Source: Cephalopachus bancanus (Eukaryota; Chordata; Mammalia; Primates; Tarsiidae). Taken from it: DNA of 64,000 nucleotides. Positions 36,601 to 50,700 of the stretch are shown one piece after another. The stretch covers positions 2,170,001-2,234,000 of the forward strand of contig JAPVLO010000138.1 in NCBI GenBank assembly GCA_027257055.1, read 5' to 3'. A program made the translations under genes and the position numbers. Numbering within the stretch: the first letter of the stretch is position 1; the number at the start of each line of letters is the position of its first letter. The notes below the pieces were generated by a model that saw only the letters and a list, made by a program, of their open reading frames with translations, was not told where the DNA came from and did not search any database.

Positions 36601-39600
36601 GACATAACTCTCTTCATTTTCCTCAGATTCATCTTTCCACTCCTTTTCTTTCTTCTTTTGTTTTTTTCTTTTCTTTCTTTTTGTTTAAAGCTAGCTCTTT
36701 AATGTCAGTGTTCTTCTTGGTTCTATCCTGGACTACCACTGCTTTAACTACATCCTCTCCCCTAACCATCTTAGTATTAGATTGTGTATTAGTATAGTTA
36801 TTAGTATTAGTGGTAAGTATTAATGGGCCTCAAATTTGTATCTTTAGATTTTTTTTTGAGTTTTTATACAGTACGTCCACGAGTTTGCTGAATATCTGTA
36901 CTCAGATGTCCCCAGGACCTCACATTAGCGATCCCAAATGATTCATCACCTCCTCTAAGACTCCTCTGGTGAGTTTTCCTCTTCCAGTGTTGGTAGTTCT
37001 TGGTGTTGCCCTCCACTTTCAGTTATTACCAAGTACCGCTCCTTTTGCCTCTTAAATATTTGACGTTTTCTGTGCCTACAACTCTTTGCTCTATCCAGAT
37101 CCTACTTGTTTTGAACTTTACTAACCATCATCTTGCTTTTCTTCCCTGTAGCTTCATAGCCCTTAAGTCTCGCATCCACAAAGCTGGCTGAGATTGATAC
37201 ACCTGGAACCCAATTCTGAGTGTGCTACTCCTCAGTGCAGATTCCTTTACCAGATCTCTGGTACCAACAGCATCCAGTGTGAGCGTTTTAATAATGCATG
37301 CTTGGCTCTCCTTAACCTGGCCTCGCCTTGCCCTCTTGCCATGTGGACACTTTGGGTCATTTGGGTCTCAAGGACAAAGGCTTTGACAGTCCAGAGCACT
37401 GCTCTTCTGTTCATTAGCATACACCATGCTCTTTCTCATGCTGTTCACTGGTACATACCATTCTCTCTCACGCTGATGTACTTCTGCTTGTGATGCCATG
37501 TGTCTAGATCCCCTTTTTCATTTGCTCTAGTTAACCCGAGCTGTGTCTCAGATTTTTCCTTCTCCTGGAAGTCTTCTCCGATGCTACCTCCAACTGAATC
37601 GAGTGCCTCACTCCTTCTGTTCCTGTTTTCTAGCATTTGCTTTTGGACTCGCATTCACTAGAATCATAGTAGATCCCTATGCACTTCCAAGGTGGGGCTA
37701 TGTTTATTCTAAGTCTTTCTACATTCCATATTTTCAAAGTGTCAGGGTCTTCAGCATATATAAAAATATCTCTGCAGTAATTTATAATCTAAAGCTAAAT
37801 CCTTAAAGTAATAGTATTTATTAATGAAAAGTAGTGTTTCTAGTATCTGGAGCTTAGTATAGTCTCCATCCTCACCAACCATGAACTGTAGAGCAATTTT
37901 AGAGATAACTTAAGGAATGCTAAGGACAGAATAGGAGCAAAGCTTCTTGGTTTTTGCCTCATTAGGATGATATTTATAGATGCTAGTTGTACAGATTTTA
38001 GAATCTGAAATTTTGACTAAGTTGGGATAAATCTCTTGTCAAGAGTTAAGTTGTGATGCAGTATTTCTGATATGTTAGGAGGAAATAAAATCTATCTGTA
38101 TAAACCGAATACCCTTCAGAAACAGGTCTTCTTTCTTCTAGAATAAAATACAACATTCTTGAGGTGGTACCTACAGTATTCAGACTTTCCTAGGATGCTT
38201 GATGTTCCCTTAATGCTCCTTGTTCTGAGCGTTTAAGAACTCGATTTTACTTTCTACTTCATCCCTACATTCTTGGCACACCAAGGAAAAATAATTGAAT
38301 GTGGGATTCAGGAGCACAGCATGCTCTTGTGAACATCTTTCTTAACAAGAGTTCGCTATACCTTTACAAAGATGCATATACCATGTAGGAACATTTCTTC
38401 CCTGTGTTTTTTCCGTCCCCAGTATGGTAGCAAAGACAGGTGTCTCCTTTCACACTTCAGCTTTCCATCTTTGAGATCACAGGTCTGTTGAACTTTTCTC
38501 CCAGGGTTACTTTTCCTCTCATTCCCTCATTTATCTAAGCTGAAAAGTGCCCTTTGACCCTTCGCTGAACTGAAGTTTTATTGATGATATTGTCAAAGCC
38601 TTTGTCCTTGAGACCCAAATGACCCAAAGGACTGCAGACATATGCCCATCTCAAAACCTTCCTTCAGCACTTGAAAACACTGACATATGACAATACTAGA
38701 TTCATGCGAATGAATTCCTCAGGGCTTGAGTGACTTTTGAGACTTACTGGTAGGAGGGGGCAAAATACATTTGGTTTTGCTTCCTGTTTTGCTGCCACAG
38801 GGCTTGACATGTCCATTTTCCCTTCAGTTCTCTGCCTCCTCTTGCAACCAACTCTTAGGTTGCTTGGCTCCCTTGACCATGTGGAGTGATACGCCGCCAC
38901 CCCCACTTCTGTTTTCGTGGTTTTTTTTTTTTTTAATGGACTAAAACTGGTTGGTTAAACTGATAACATTTGTCCCTGAGTTTTGGATGCACCATTTCCA
39001 AAGCCTGAGAAGCACATCTGGTTTGCGTATCAGATTCTGATTCCTCCTCACCCATTCTCACTGTCATTTTCCTTCTGCCGCTAAGTAAATCTGGTTCTTA
39101 GAACCAGCATTTTCTAGACACTGACCTTTAATGTTTCTTTTTCATGGAGTTTGAGTATTTTTGCAGTATTTTTCTCCTTGTCAACCCAAAAAGATGGAAC
39201 ATCCCCACAGTTGGGACCCTTTCCAGTCAGGTTTACTGGGTTGAAATCTGTTATGGCTTTACGGTAAAACACAACACACGTGTACAGGAGAGTGGCTACT
39301 GTCTAGTAGGCCAGCTGGAGTCCTGCAAAACAGCAGATGCACGTCAGGGCTCCTGAGGCCCCCATCCCAGGGCTGCTCTGCAAGCAGTTCATTGGTAACT
39401 CCATCAGGCCTACTGGAGCTGAACTCATACCCGGGGCTGTTCTCACATTCAGTCATGGCCGGTGTCTGTCTAATGCGGCCCCAGTGCCACGTGCCCACTC
39501 TTTCCCCGAAACCCTCTCCTCTAGGGACCTGGGTACCTCAAAGATGTTAACGGAGATGGGAAAGCAGGGTGTGGGAGCGTTCTATGCTTCTGTCTCAATT

Positions 39601-42600
39601 CGTGTCATGATTAGATTCAGGATAACTGATAGGCAGTAAAATTGCATAGATGAAGGTGATTTTTTTTTTCTAAAAGAAATACTTTTAAATATAGACAGTA
39701 AGATTTACTAGGTTTAAATCTGTTATGGCCTTATGGTAAAACAACACATATGTATAGGAGAGTGGCTGCTGTCTAGTAGGCCGACTAGAGTTACGCAAAA
39801 CAGTGGATGTGCGTCATGGCTCTTGTGGCACCATCCCAGGCTGCTCTGCAAGCTTGGGACAGGTCCTCTCCCATCCCCAAAAGGAAGGAGCTTTAAACAG
39901 TATTATTCACAAATTAATGAATGTCCATATTCATCGTTGGTTATTACTTTTTAGCTTATCCTCAGGTGCATGCATTGTATATAAATGAGCAGAGTACAGA
40001 GAAAGCAGCCATAATTCAGTAGAGAGTTCTAGTGAGCTAGTCCGGACCACATGGGCAACGCTTTTTGTTTTATTTTTGACCTTTTTTTTGGTAAGCAGAT
40101 AAACCTTACTGACTCAGAACCAAAGAAGGCAGAAAGACCTTTTATGTCTGTATCTTCTTTAGTCCTGCTTAAGTCTGCAATCTTATCACTCTATGCAGAC
40201 TTGTGTGTTCCCTTCAGTAAGAAGAGCCTGACAAGCTTGTGATAGGCCTTTTGTGCCCAGAGTGGAGCTGGCCTGGGTGACCTTGGCTCAGTATCCTGCT
40301 GGGCATGGGTGAGGAGAGGGTGGTGGAGCCAGCAGCCCGCCTTTCTCCTTACTTCACTGAATAGTATCAGAGAGACGTACCGTACCGTGCCATATCCATG
40401 TACCCTTGTCATGTTCACAGGGAGAACCTTTTCAGTTACCACCTATCGTGATGTGGGTGCTTCATAACCACCTGCAAGGTAGGTGAAGTGCTAGAGGATG
40501 AAGCATTCAGGGCACATTCTTATGTACCTGAAGAAGGCAGCAGGGAGGCACACAGCCACGCGCGTCTTCGCGCCTAGATGTCAGCAGTACCCTTCATGTG
40601 TTTCTGTCGTTGTCTTGACTCAGATTGGAAAAAAGGGGAAAGAAAGCTGTAAGGAACATAGCTGATTGATTAATGTTCCTTGTTTCCATTGTAGAGGGCT
40701 ATCTACTGTAGTTCAGATTTAACTGCTGTTAAATTGGCTTTCTTGACAACCAGCCGTTCTTATTTTATATTTTAAAGGAATGTGTTAAACGTGCCTGTAA
40801 GACATATCCTTTCACATTTCAATATACATGTTTGTCTTCCTGAGATCACTACTAAATAGGATATATCAGGATCGTATTTGCCTGGAGGAGGGTGGGAATA
40901 TAGCAAGCAAATAAAGAGATTGTAATCCTGGGACAAAAATCATACTTACTAAGAAACAAATCTAATAGAATAGAAACGTGGCCATAAAAAAATGTGTTCA
41001 TGCTATTCCTTCTGAATTAGCTAGATGACCAGATTATTAAATGTGGGTTTATTACAGGGATTGCTTTTGAAAAACAAGGAGTAATTTTTATAGGGTATTC
41101 CCATTGTCTCATATGAAAAGATGTTTTACTGTCTTTACCTACATACCATAATATGTTTCAAAGTGTTATGATTATGTTTTAGTATGTAACATTAGCTGCT
41201 TTGAGTTTATAGCTTAGAACTGTTTAAATATTAATAGGTCTATTAACAACTTCAGAGCTGTGGAATATGCAGTAGTTAATTTTCTTTATTTTCCTTTTAT
41301 GATATACAGTGACAGTTATGGTACATATAGTTACATAAAATTAAGAAAGTGGAATCAAACTATTTTAATTAAATTACATGTTTTGTTGATTTGCATGTAA
41401 TAATACTTGTTTTTTAGTAAAGATGGCTATATCTGGCCTCGACACTCTGATTCTCAGATACCTACTGGGTGTTCAACAATTCAGTTCAATTCTGACACTA
41501 ATTATTCGGAGTTAGAACAGATCCTATAAGTTAAGGGCTTAGTCCTACAAGACTGCTCCTACTTCAGATGTCTCTCGCAAGTCCCAGGTTGCCACCTGCA
41601 CATCTGACTGATCAGGTTCCTACAACTGCATCATTAAATTTGATCATTTGTGAGGTCAACTGTCAGAACTCTGAAAAGTGCTTTATGTACTATTACTGGC
41701 TTATTGTAGAGTGTCAACTCAGGACAGCCAAATGGAAGAGACCATGGGTAGGGGATAGAGCCGTGCCCTCTCTGGATGCGCCATCTTCCTAGCACTAACT
41801 TGGAGGCTTCCTGAATCTCTTTGTTAAAGAGTTTTTTAATAACCCAATCTCAGACACCCCCTCCCAGGACATTTGGGAGTGAGGCTGAAAGTTCCCACCT
41901 GTGAATCAAGTGTTGGGTCTTTCTGGTGACCAGCCCCATCCTGAAGCTGCCAGCTGCCCCCTGCACACACTATATACTCAGGTGTGGTGGAAAAGGGCTT
42001 GTTAGGAATAGCAAAAGTCATATCATTCCAGAAATTCCAAGGGTTTTAGGCCCTCTGTGCCAGGAACCCAGGACAAAGACCAAATTTGTATTTTTAATGA
42101 TATCACACTAGGCCAGATACAGTGGCTCACACCTGTAGTCCTAGCGTTTTGGAAAGCCAAAGTGGGAGAATTGCTTGTCTGGAGTTTGAGACCAGCCTGG
42201 GAAACATAGTGAGGCCCCATCTCTACAAAAAATAAAAAACATGCTATGGTTTCATTTTGCTGTATTTAAATAACAGGTAGAGTGCCTCCCTAGTAAATCC
42301 TAGGCATTAGATGTCCACCAATGAATGTAGCTTAAGTGAGAAACAGAGCAAGCAAAGGAGGGACAGTAGGTGCATGTGGGATACAGGAGCTTTGACTTAT
42401 TTTAACTTTTATTCAGAATGGTGGTGACACATGTCTGTAGTCCTGGTAGCTTGGGAACCCAAGCCAGGAGGAACACTTGAGGATACAGTGATATGATCGC
42501 ACCACTACACTCCAGCCTGGGTGACAGAGTGAGACCCCGTCTCAAAAAAAAAAAAAAATTTTAACCACCCTAGTAATGAAACAATGTATACAGATAGAAT

Positions 42601-44996
42601 TTTAGGTCTGAGCAACCAAGGCATCTGTGTCCATTATCCGGCCACAGTTTGACACAGTGGCTTCTCTTTCTGGGGAGTGCCTGTGTAGCTGGGGAATGCT
42701 GCCATCCCTCTGGTACTGCCACTGCGTCTTGTACTGCCTGAGTTTAGGGAGCCCTTGGGACACAAAGTGCTGTACTCCAGAAGTTCGTTTGTAATTTCAT
42801 AGTTTTAAATGTAGGGCACGTTTTCTATCTGAGCAGTGAAGTAAGAGGTGAATGTTTTTATGCTGGTCTGTAGGCTTTGACAAGATAGGGAGCTAAGTCC
42901 AAAAGAAGAACATGCGGTGTGTTTGAGTGTTGGGGATGAAGAGGCTGATGGTTCCTTTGAGAGGTAGGGGAAGTGAGAGCTTTTGGAATTGTTACCCTCC
43001 CCAAGTTTATACGATGAAGCTCTGGCCCCATGGGACTGTATTTGTAGGACCTTTAAGGAGGTAATTAGGTTGAATGAAGTTATAATTGCGGGCCCTTATT
43101 CCATGTGGCTGCTCTCCTTATAAGAGGAAGACCCGTAGGAAAGACACCCAGAGAAAAGCCCATCTGAGGACACAGCGAGCAGGTTCCCTTCTGCAAGCAA
43201 GCAGAGAGGCCTCCGGAGGAATCAGACCTGCTGCCTCCTTGGTCGTGGCCGTCCAGCCTCCAGAACTGTGAAATAATAAAGTTCTGTTGCTTAAGCCACC
43301 CAGTCTGTGATACTTTGTTATGGCAGCCCAAGCAAACTAATACATCTTGTTACTTTAGAACAGGGTAGCAGCCAGTAGTACTCAATGAAACACCCAGGTG
43401 TAGGAAATGTTAAGAGATACACGTCTTGAAAAGGATTCTTAGCTCAATAAATTTGGGAAATAATCTATTTATATTTTCCCCTTAAGGTTTGACAGTGCAT
43501 ATTCATATATTAAGCATTCTCAGAAGTTTTAAGGCAAAGGAATTTATTTAAATTTTGTTTTCAATTTCAACATTTCCCAAATACGGGGAGTGCCAAAAAA
43601 TTGCATACACATTTTGAGTATGCCATCTGGTCAAAAGGTGACATTAATCAAATAATTACTAACATCACCATGCAACAGGCAGATCAGTCAAAGAAAATGG
43701 GGAAGAGAGTTGAGCAGACGATACACTATACATTGCTAACAGAATTCGACTTTGAAAAGTAATAGATAACATCTCTTAAAATGTATACACATTTTTTTGG
43801 CACCCCCTGTTTATTTTTCTGTGGAACATCCACTTCCTCTCTTTTTTCCCCCCACAAAAACCAGTATTCGTTGGGGATAGAAACATAAATTATGGCAAAC
43901 CACCTAGACGCCTTAACATAGCACAGTACTCCCAGTTTTATTAAATTCTTGCTATTTCTTCTACTGTAGTTAGCATCAGAAGCATTTTTCATTTTAAGTA
44001 TTTTTCCCATTGTTTTCTTTATTTTAAAAAATATCTGTAAAACTCAAAGCTAAAATGTGGTGTCACTGTATGTGTGAATTATGAATGAATACATTTAACT
44101 TTGGAGAGGTGAAAGAGTGTCCTAGGAGTTTCAGTTTGATGCGCCATAATTTGACCATTTAATATTCACAGATGGCATGAAAAACTTAACATTTTAGTAA
44201 AGTAACCCTTTGAATGGTTTGACAAACAAATAAAAATTTAAATTGAGCTTTATACTTTTTTCTCTTAATTGTTAAACTAGTTAGATCCATGGCGTAGTAA
44301 TAATTTTTCATGTATATATTTGAATTCATACTATAAATGTGCCTATATTTATTTGATATTTCAAAAATTTATTTTATTTTAAAGGTATGGAGTACAATTC
44401 AGGATTTGCTGCCCATTGAAACTGGACTGGATAAAAAAAAATGTGGTACATATACACAATGAAATATTCTGTAGCCATAAAGAAGGACAAAATTATGGAC
44501 TTCGTGGCAGCTTGAGTCTATAATACTTAGACTCAGTGATTTATCACAGAAACAAAGAACTGAGTACCACGTGTTCTCACAGATAAGCAGACCCTGAACA
44601 TTTACCATAATACAATAAGAAAGTGATTGGCAGTGGCAGGAAACTGCCGGTGGCGGGAGTTGGGAGGTTGGACATAACCTTAATAAGGATATCTGATCTC
44701 AAACCAGGCAAAGGGAGGCCCAGACTTTACCTGTGTGTTGATCACTTGTATACCTAATCCTTCTCTTTTCAATGAAATATATAATATGTTTCCCATTCAG
44801 TCCTTATCATGTGAGAAGAAGAAAGTTCGTGGTGGGAGAGAAAGTCCCCCTTTCCTTTTTCTTTTTTTTCTTTTTGAGTTGGAGTCTCATCTTGTTGCCC
44901 AGACTGGAGTGCAGTGGCATGCTCACAGCCACCGCAGCCTCGACCTGCTGGGTTCAGGCAATCCTCTACAAATGCACGCCACCACACACAGCTAAG

Positions 44997-45041
<45 letters not shown>

Positions 45042-47746
45042 TTTATTGTAGAGACGAGGTCTTACCAAGTTGCCAAGGCTGGTCTCGAACCCCCAAGCTC
45101 CTACAATCCTCTCGCCTTGACCCCTCAAAGTGTTGGGTTACAGACTGAGCCACCGTGCCTGGCCAGCCTCCTCTTTTCATCTCTGAGATGGATGAGCTGT
45201 GGTGTCGTATTCCTGTATTCACACAGCATGTCAGGTGCCTCCTCAGTGTATTCTAAGCATTTTGTGTCCACCGTATAACTTCACTGAAAAACAGTAGGCA
45301 AAGGGGGAGGGCAACAGGTGTATGTAGGAACATATTTGAACTGACATTTTAACTTTTAGTCAGAAATTAATTATATTAATGAATTTTATCAATTATATGA
45401 CTAATAACTATTAGTATAACTGTTAACTATTTTCATTATATAATAGCTACAGTTATCCTTAGGATAATAAGTGTTGGCTTTGTTGTTTTCATTGTGGTTA
45501 CATTCGTATGATATTAATCATTTTAAAGTGAACAGTTGAGTGACGTTCAGGACATTCACAATAGTGTGTAACTACTACCTGTATCTAGTTCTAAACCATT
45601 TTCATCACTTCAGAATAAAAACCTGTACTCATTAAACAGTACGTTATCTTCTCCCCTCTCCCTACCCTGCCAACTCCAAATTGTTTTCTGTGTCCATGAC
45701 TTGACTTATATTCTAGATATTTCATATAAATGTAATAATAAATTTTGACCTTTTCTATCTGGCCCCTTCTCTCTTAACAATGTTTTTGAGGTTCATATAT
45801 GTTGTAGTATGTATCAGTACTTCATTTCTTTTGATAGGTAAATAATATTTCATTGTATGTATATACCAAAATTTGTATGTTCATCTGTTCATGGTCATTC
45901 AGGCTGTCTCTACCTTCTGGTTAATGTTAGTAGTCAAATGAGCATTTTATATAGAGGTATTTGTTTTAGTATCTGTTTCAGTTATTTGGGGTAAATATCT
46001 AGGAGTGGAATTACTGTGCTATGCAGTAATTTTAGGTTTAACTATTTGAGGAATCACCAAGCTGTTAAGCACAGTGGCCAAACTGTTTTGCATTCCTACA
46101 AAAAAGGTACAGGAGCACCAGTCTCTACAGCTTCATTGGCACTAGTTATTTTCCTGTTTAAGAAATTCTTATAGCCATTCTAATGAATATGAAGTGGTGC
46201 CTCAGTTTCCTAAGGACTGATGATGTTGAGCATCTTTTTCATGTGTTTATTGGCCATTTGTGTATCTCCTTTAGAGGACTGTCTGTTCAAGCCTTTTGCC
46301 CATTTTAAAACTGGATTGGGTGTCTTTTGTTCTTGAGTTGTAGGAATTCTTTATACATTCTAGATACTAGACTCTTTTAGATATATGAGTTGCAGGTATT
46401 TTCTCCTATTCTGTGACTGTCTTTTCACTTGATAAAGCCCCCTTTGATGTACAGAAGTTTTTAACTTTCGTGAAGTCCAGTTTATCTGGTTTTTTTTTTT
46501 CCTTTTCTTTTGTTCCTTGTGCTGTTAAGAGTCCATTGCCAAATCCCAGATCATAAAGATTTACTCCTTGCATTCTAATTTTTTATGATGTCAGCTCTTA
46601 CATTTGGGCCAGTGGTCTTTTTGAGTTAATTTTATACGATGTGGCGTCAAGGTCCAGCTACTTTTTTTCTTTGTCATGTGGCTATCCAGTTTTCCTAGTA
46701 CCTTTTTTTTCCAAGTTAGGTTCTCTCTCTGCTTCCCAGACTGAAATGTGGTTGCATGATGATGGCTCATTCACTGCAACCTCTACCTCCTGGGCTGAGG
46801 CGATCCTTGGGCGTCAGCCTCTGAAGTAGCTGGGACTAAGGCACTCACCACCACACTCGGCTAATTTTTTTTTTTTTCTTTTGTAGGGATGTAGTCTCCC
46901 TGTGCTGCCCAGGATGGTCTTCAAACTCCTGGGCTCAAGCATTCCTCCCACCTTGGCCTCCCAAAATATTGGGATTATAGGTGTAAGCCATAAACCGCCT
47001 CTCCCAGTCTCTTCATTTGATGAAGAGACTTCTCTTTCTGTTGTTGTTTTTTAATCTACCCCTTTGTTAAAATGTTACTTTAGTGAGTGGTTATGATCAC
47101 TGGTTCAGAGACAGAATACTTGGATCCAAATCTGTGTTACTGCTTGCTACCCACATGACTTGGAAAGTTATTTAGCTATTCTAACACTCAGTTTTCTTGT
47201 ATGTAAAACAACAGAAACTCTGTAACATTATAATGAACACCAAATTGTATAATATATGTAATATATGTAAGTGTAAAAGATTTTTGACAGTGTGAGATGA
47301 GTGTTAGCAAGAATTAACCCTGATACCTATAATCTATTGAAGAAATCACCATTTAGTAAAAACCACCCCAAATTACAGTCTGCTGGGCATAAAGTAAACT
47401 TTAATTCTTCAAAAGGTAGTACTAAAAAATTCAAATGAATTGAGATAAATTAACATTACACAATGATTAATATCGATATTTACAGCATATGAGAGCATTT
47501 TGAGTTTTGTTTACTCCTTAAAATAATCTGTTTTAAAAATAAATAATAATCCTGAGATTTAGAGTGCTATTTTTTTCTAAGACATAATCATATAATGATC
47601 AAGTGACGGAAATGGAATTTAAGTCCATATCTGCCTCATTGGAAGGTCTTCTGTTTCACTCTGTTATACCTCACTATAGGAAAAAAAAGATTTACTAAAC
47701 ACATGACCTCTTTTCCTTCCTGAAAGTGTTGGAGTAGGGAGAGATG

Positions 47747-47777
<31 letters not shown>

Positions 47778-50700
47778 ACATATATATGTGCCATATAAAA
47801 CATTGTATCCTAATCAGTTCTCTAGGGGAGTATTTTACTGTGATTTAATATACCCTTTTGATTAAATCTCAGACTGTAGCATATTTGCACTCATCTTCTG
47901 TCAGTTCTTTATATAATTAATATTTGTAATCTAAGTTTTAATATTTAACTACTATTTTAGTATATTAAATTGAAATAAAAAATTTAATTTAATATATAGT
48001 AAATCTAAGTTTCTCTTTTTAGTCATGATCTGTGAGTCCAATATTTTAAATGGTATTGAAAATTTTACAACCCATACATTTCGGTTTCTTTTGTGCTTCT
48101 CTTAGATGTTATAAAGGAGCAGAACCGAGAGTTACGTGGTACACAGAGGGCCATAATCAGAGATCGAGCAGCTCTAGAGAAACAAGAAAAACAGCTGGTG
48201 AGTAGAACATTAAATTTCAGTGTAACTTTTCAGACAAATTTGGAAATTAGTGTAGGAATAATTAGCTAAGTAGGAAAAAGGCACATGGCAGGTGGCAAGT
48301 GATTTACTTGACTAAGAAACAGCACTTAATGACTTTCTGCCTCTTCTGCTTACCTTGGTTTATTGTGTCATTCTGCCAACTTCTATCAGAATTCTGTATA
48401 GTCTGCTGATTATAGAGTCAGTTATTCTTCAGTTTGTGAAAGTCATAAATGCCTAGGAAGAAATATGACTGCAGACAGAACCACCTTTTTCTTAGTTAAC
48501 AGCAAAGATAAAATAGTCATGGAAAACAAGGAAGGGTTATATAAAAAATTACATTACCTTATAGATGTCTTACTTGATACTTTAAAGATCATTGTGTCTG
48601 TGACAATGCATATACTTTTAAAAACAGCTTTATTGAGGTATAATTGACATGCAGTAAGCTGTACATATTTAAAGTGTGCAATGTGAAAGGTTTTGACATA
48701 TGCATAAACTCCATTATCACAGGCAAGGTAGTGAACATATCCATCACTCCCAAAGTTTCCTTAAGCCCTTGAAATTCCCTCTTACCCATCCTGTCTTCTT
48801 TCTCCCCAGTGAAGCAAAACTGGTCTGCCATCATTTGTTAGTTTGCATTATGGAATCATATAATATGAACCTTTTTTTTTATACTGGCTTCTTTTACTCA
48901 GCGTAATTATTTTGAGGTTAATCATTGTTGTTATGTGGATCAGTATTAATTACTTATTATTGGTGAGGGTCATTTCACTGTGTGAATGTTTCACAATTTA
49001 TCTGTCAGCTGGTGGACATTGGGTTGTTTCCAGGTTTTGGTTATTTTTTATAAAGTTGCTGCAGACATTCAAGTGAATTCTGTGTTTGACCATATATTTT
49101 GATTTCTCATGGGTATATTCCTAAGAGTGAATTTGCTGGATCATAGGGTAAAGAATGTTTAGCTGTATAAGAAAGCACTATACAATTTGAAAAGTGACTG
49201 TAATGTTTTCTGTTTTCACTAGCGATGTATAAGAATTAACAATTGCTCAACATACTTGGAATTGACAGTCTTCAGTTTTAGCCATTTTAACGGGTGTGTT
49301 GTAGGGTGTCATTTTAAGTTAAAATTCCTTAATCACTAATGATGTTGAGTATCTTTTTATGTACCTCTTTCCATTTACATATCTTCTTTGCCAAAAGATC
49401 TGTTCAAATATTTTACCCTTTTTTTTTCATCAAATTGTTTTCTTATTTATTTAGGTGTAGCAGTTATTTATATATTCTAGATATAAGTGTTTTAATAAGT
49501 GTATGTTTTGGAAATATTCTGAAGTTCTTGGTCATGTTCTTCATTTTCCTATATGTCTTTTGAGAAACAAAATGTTCTTTTTTTGTTGATCAAGTGCAAT
49601 TCATTATGCTTTTTTCCTGTGGTTAGTACTTTTAGTGTCTTACCTAAGAAATATTTGCCTAATCCAAAGTCACCAACATTTTCTCCTGTGTTTTTTAAAT
49701 GTGGATGTCCTTCTAGGCTCATGCTATTCCATTGATCTATATTAATGTCACTATTCTTAAGCCACTACTACAGTGTGTTCATTACTAAAGCTGTAAAGTG
49801 AGTCTTACAGTTAGATAGCATTAACCTTCAACTTTGTATTTCTTTTTTCATACTTCTTTTGGCTATTTTAGGTCCTTGTTTAACTGTAAATATGATTTTA
49901 GAGTATACTTGTCAATTTTTTTCACCCTTTCTCATTTTTTATTTTTTTCTATTATAAAGATGTGGGGTACAATACAAACGTTGATTATGCAGGTACCCTT
50001 GTTGATGAGGAATGCCCCTCCCTCCTCTAGCAGTTTCCCTCAACTACCAATCCCATCCCCCTCCCCTGACAGTTTTCCACTACTGCCAATCCCTTTCTTA
50101 TAGTATGATAATAATTGTGCAAGGTCTGCTTATGAGTGAAAGCATATGGTACTCTGTTCTTTGTTTCTGTGATAGATCACTGAGTATGATCGACTCTAAA
50201 TCTATCCAAGTTGCTACGAAGTCCATATGTTTGTCCTCATTTATGACTGCATAATATTCCATTGTGTATATGTACCACATTTTTTTATCCAGTCCAGTTT
50301 TGATGGGCAACATGGTTGGTTCCATGTTTTTGCTATTGTGAATAGAGCTGCAACAAATAAACGTGTGCAGCTATCTTTTTTGTAGAATGATTTGAGTTCC
50401 TCTGGGTATATTCCCAATAGGGAATTGCTGGGTCATATGGAAGGTCAATTTCTAGTTCTTTCAGGAATTGCCACACTGTCTTCCAAAGAGGTTGTACTCG
50501 TCTGCATTCCCACCAGCAATGCAGAAGCGTTCCTTTTTCTCCACATCCTTGCCAGCATTTGTTGTTTTTTGTTTTATTAATGATGGCCATTCTTACTGGG
50601 GTTAGGTGATATCTCAATGTGGTTTTGATTTGCATTTCTCTGATCATGAGTGAGGCTGAGCACTTTTTCATGTGTCTGTTGGCTGCCTGTATATCTTCTT

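Larger units (their letters stand above)
33144..48105 (+). other. CHMP2B: CHMP2B intron 1
   Basis: About 15.0 kb. The first 500 bp continue the CpG island. 33621-35900 and 37770-39230 are mostly unassigned AT-rich sequence. The remainder holds MIR, L2, Alu, MaLR, mariner and L1 elements and two local duplications listed separately. I see no nested gene. Confidence 0.9.
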
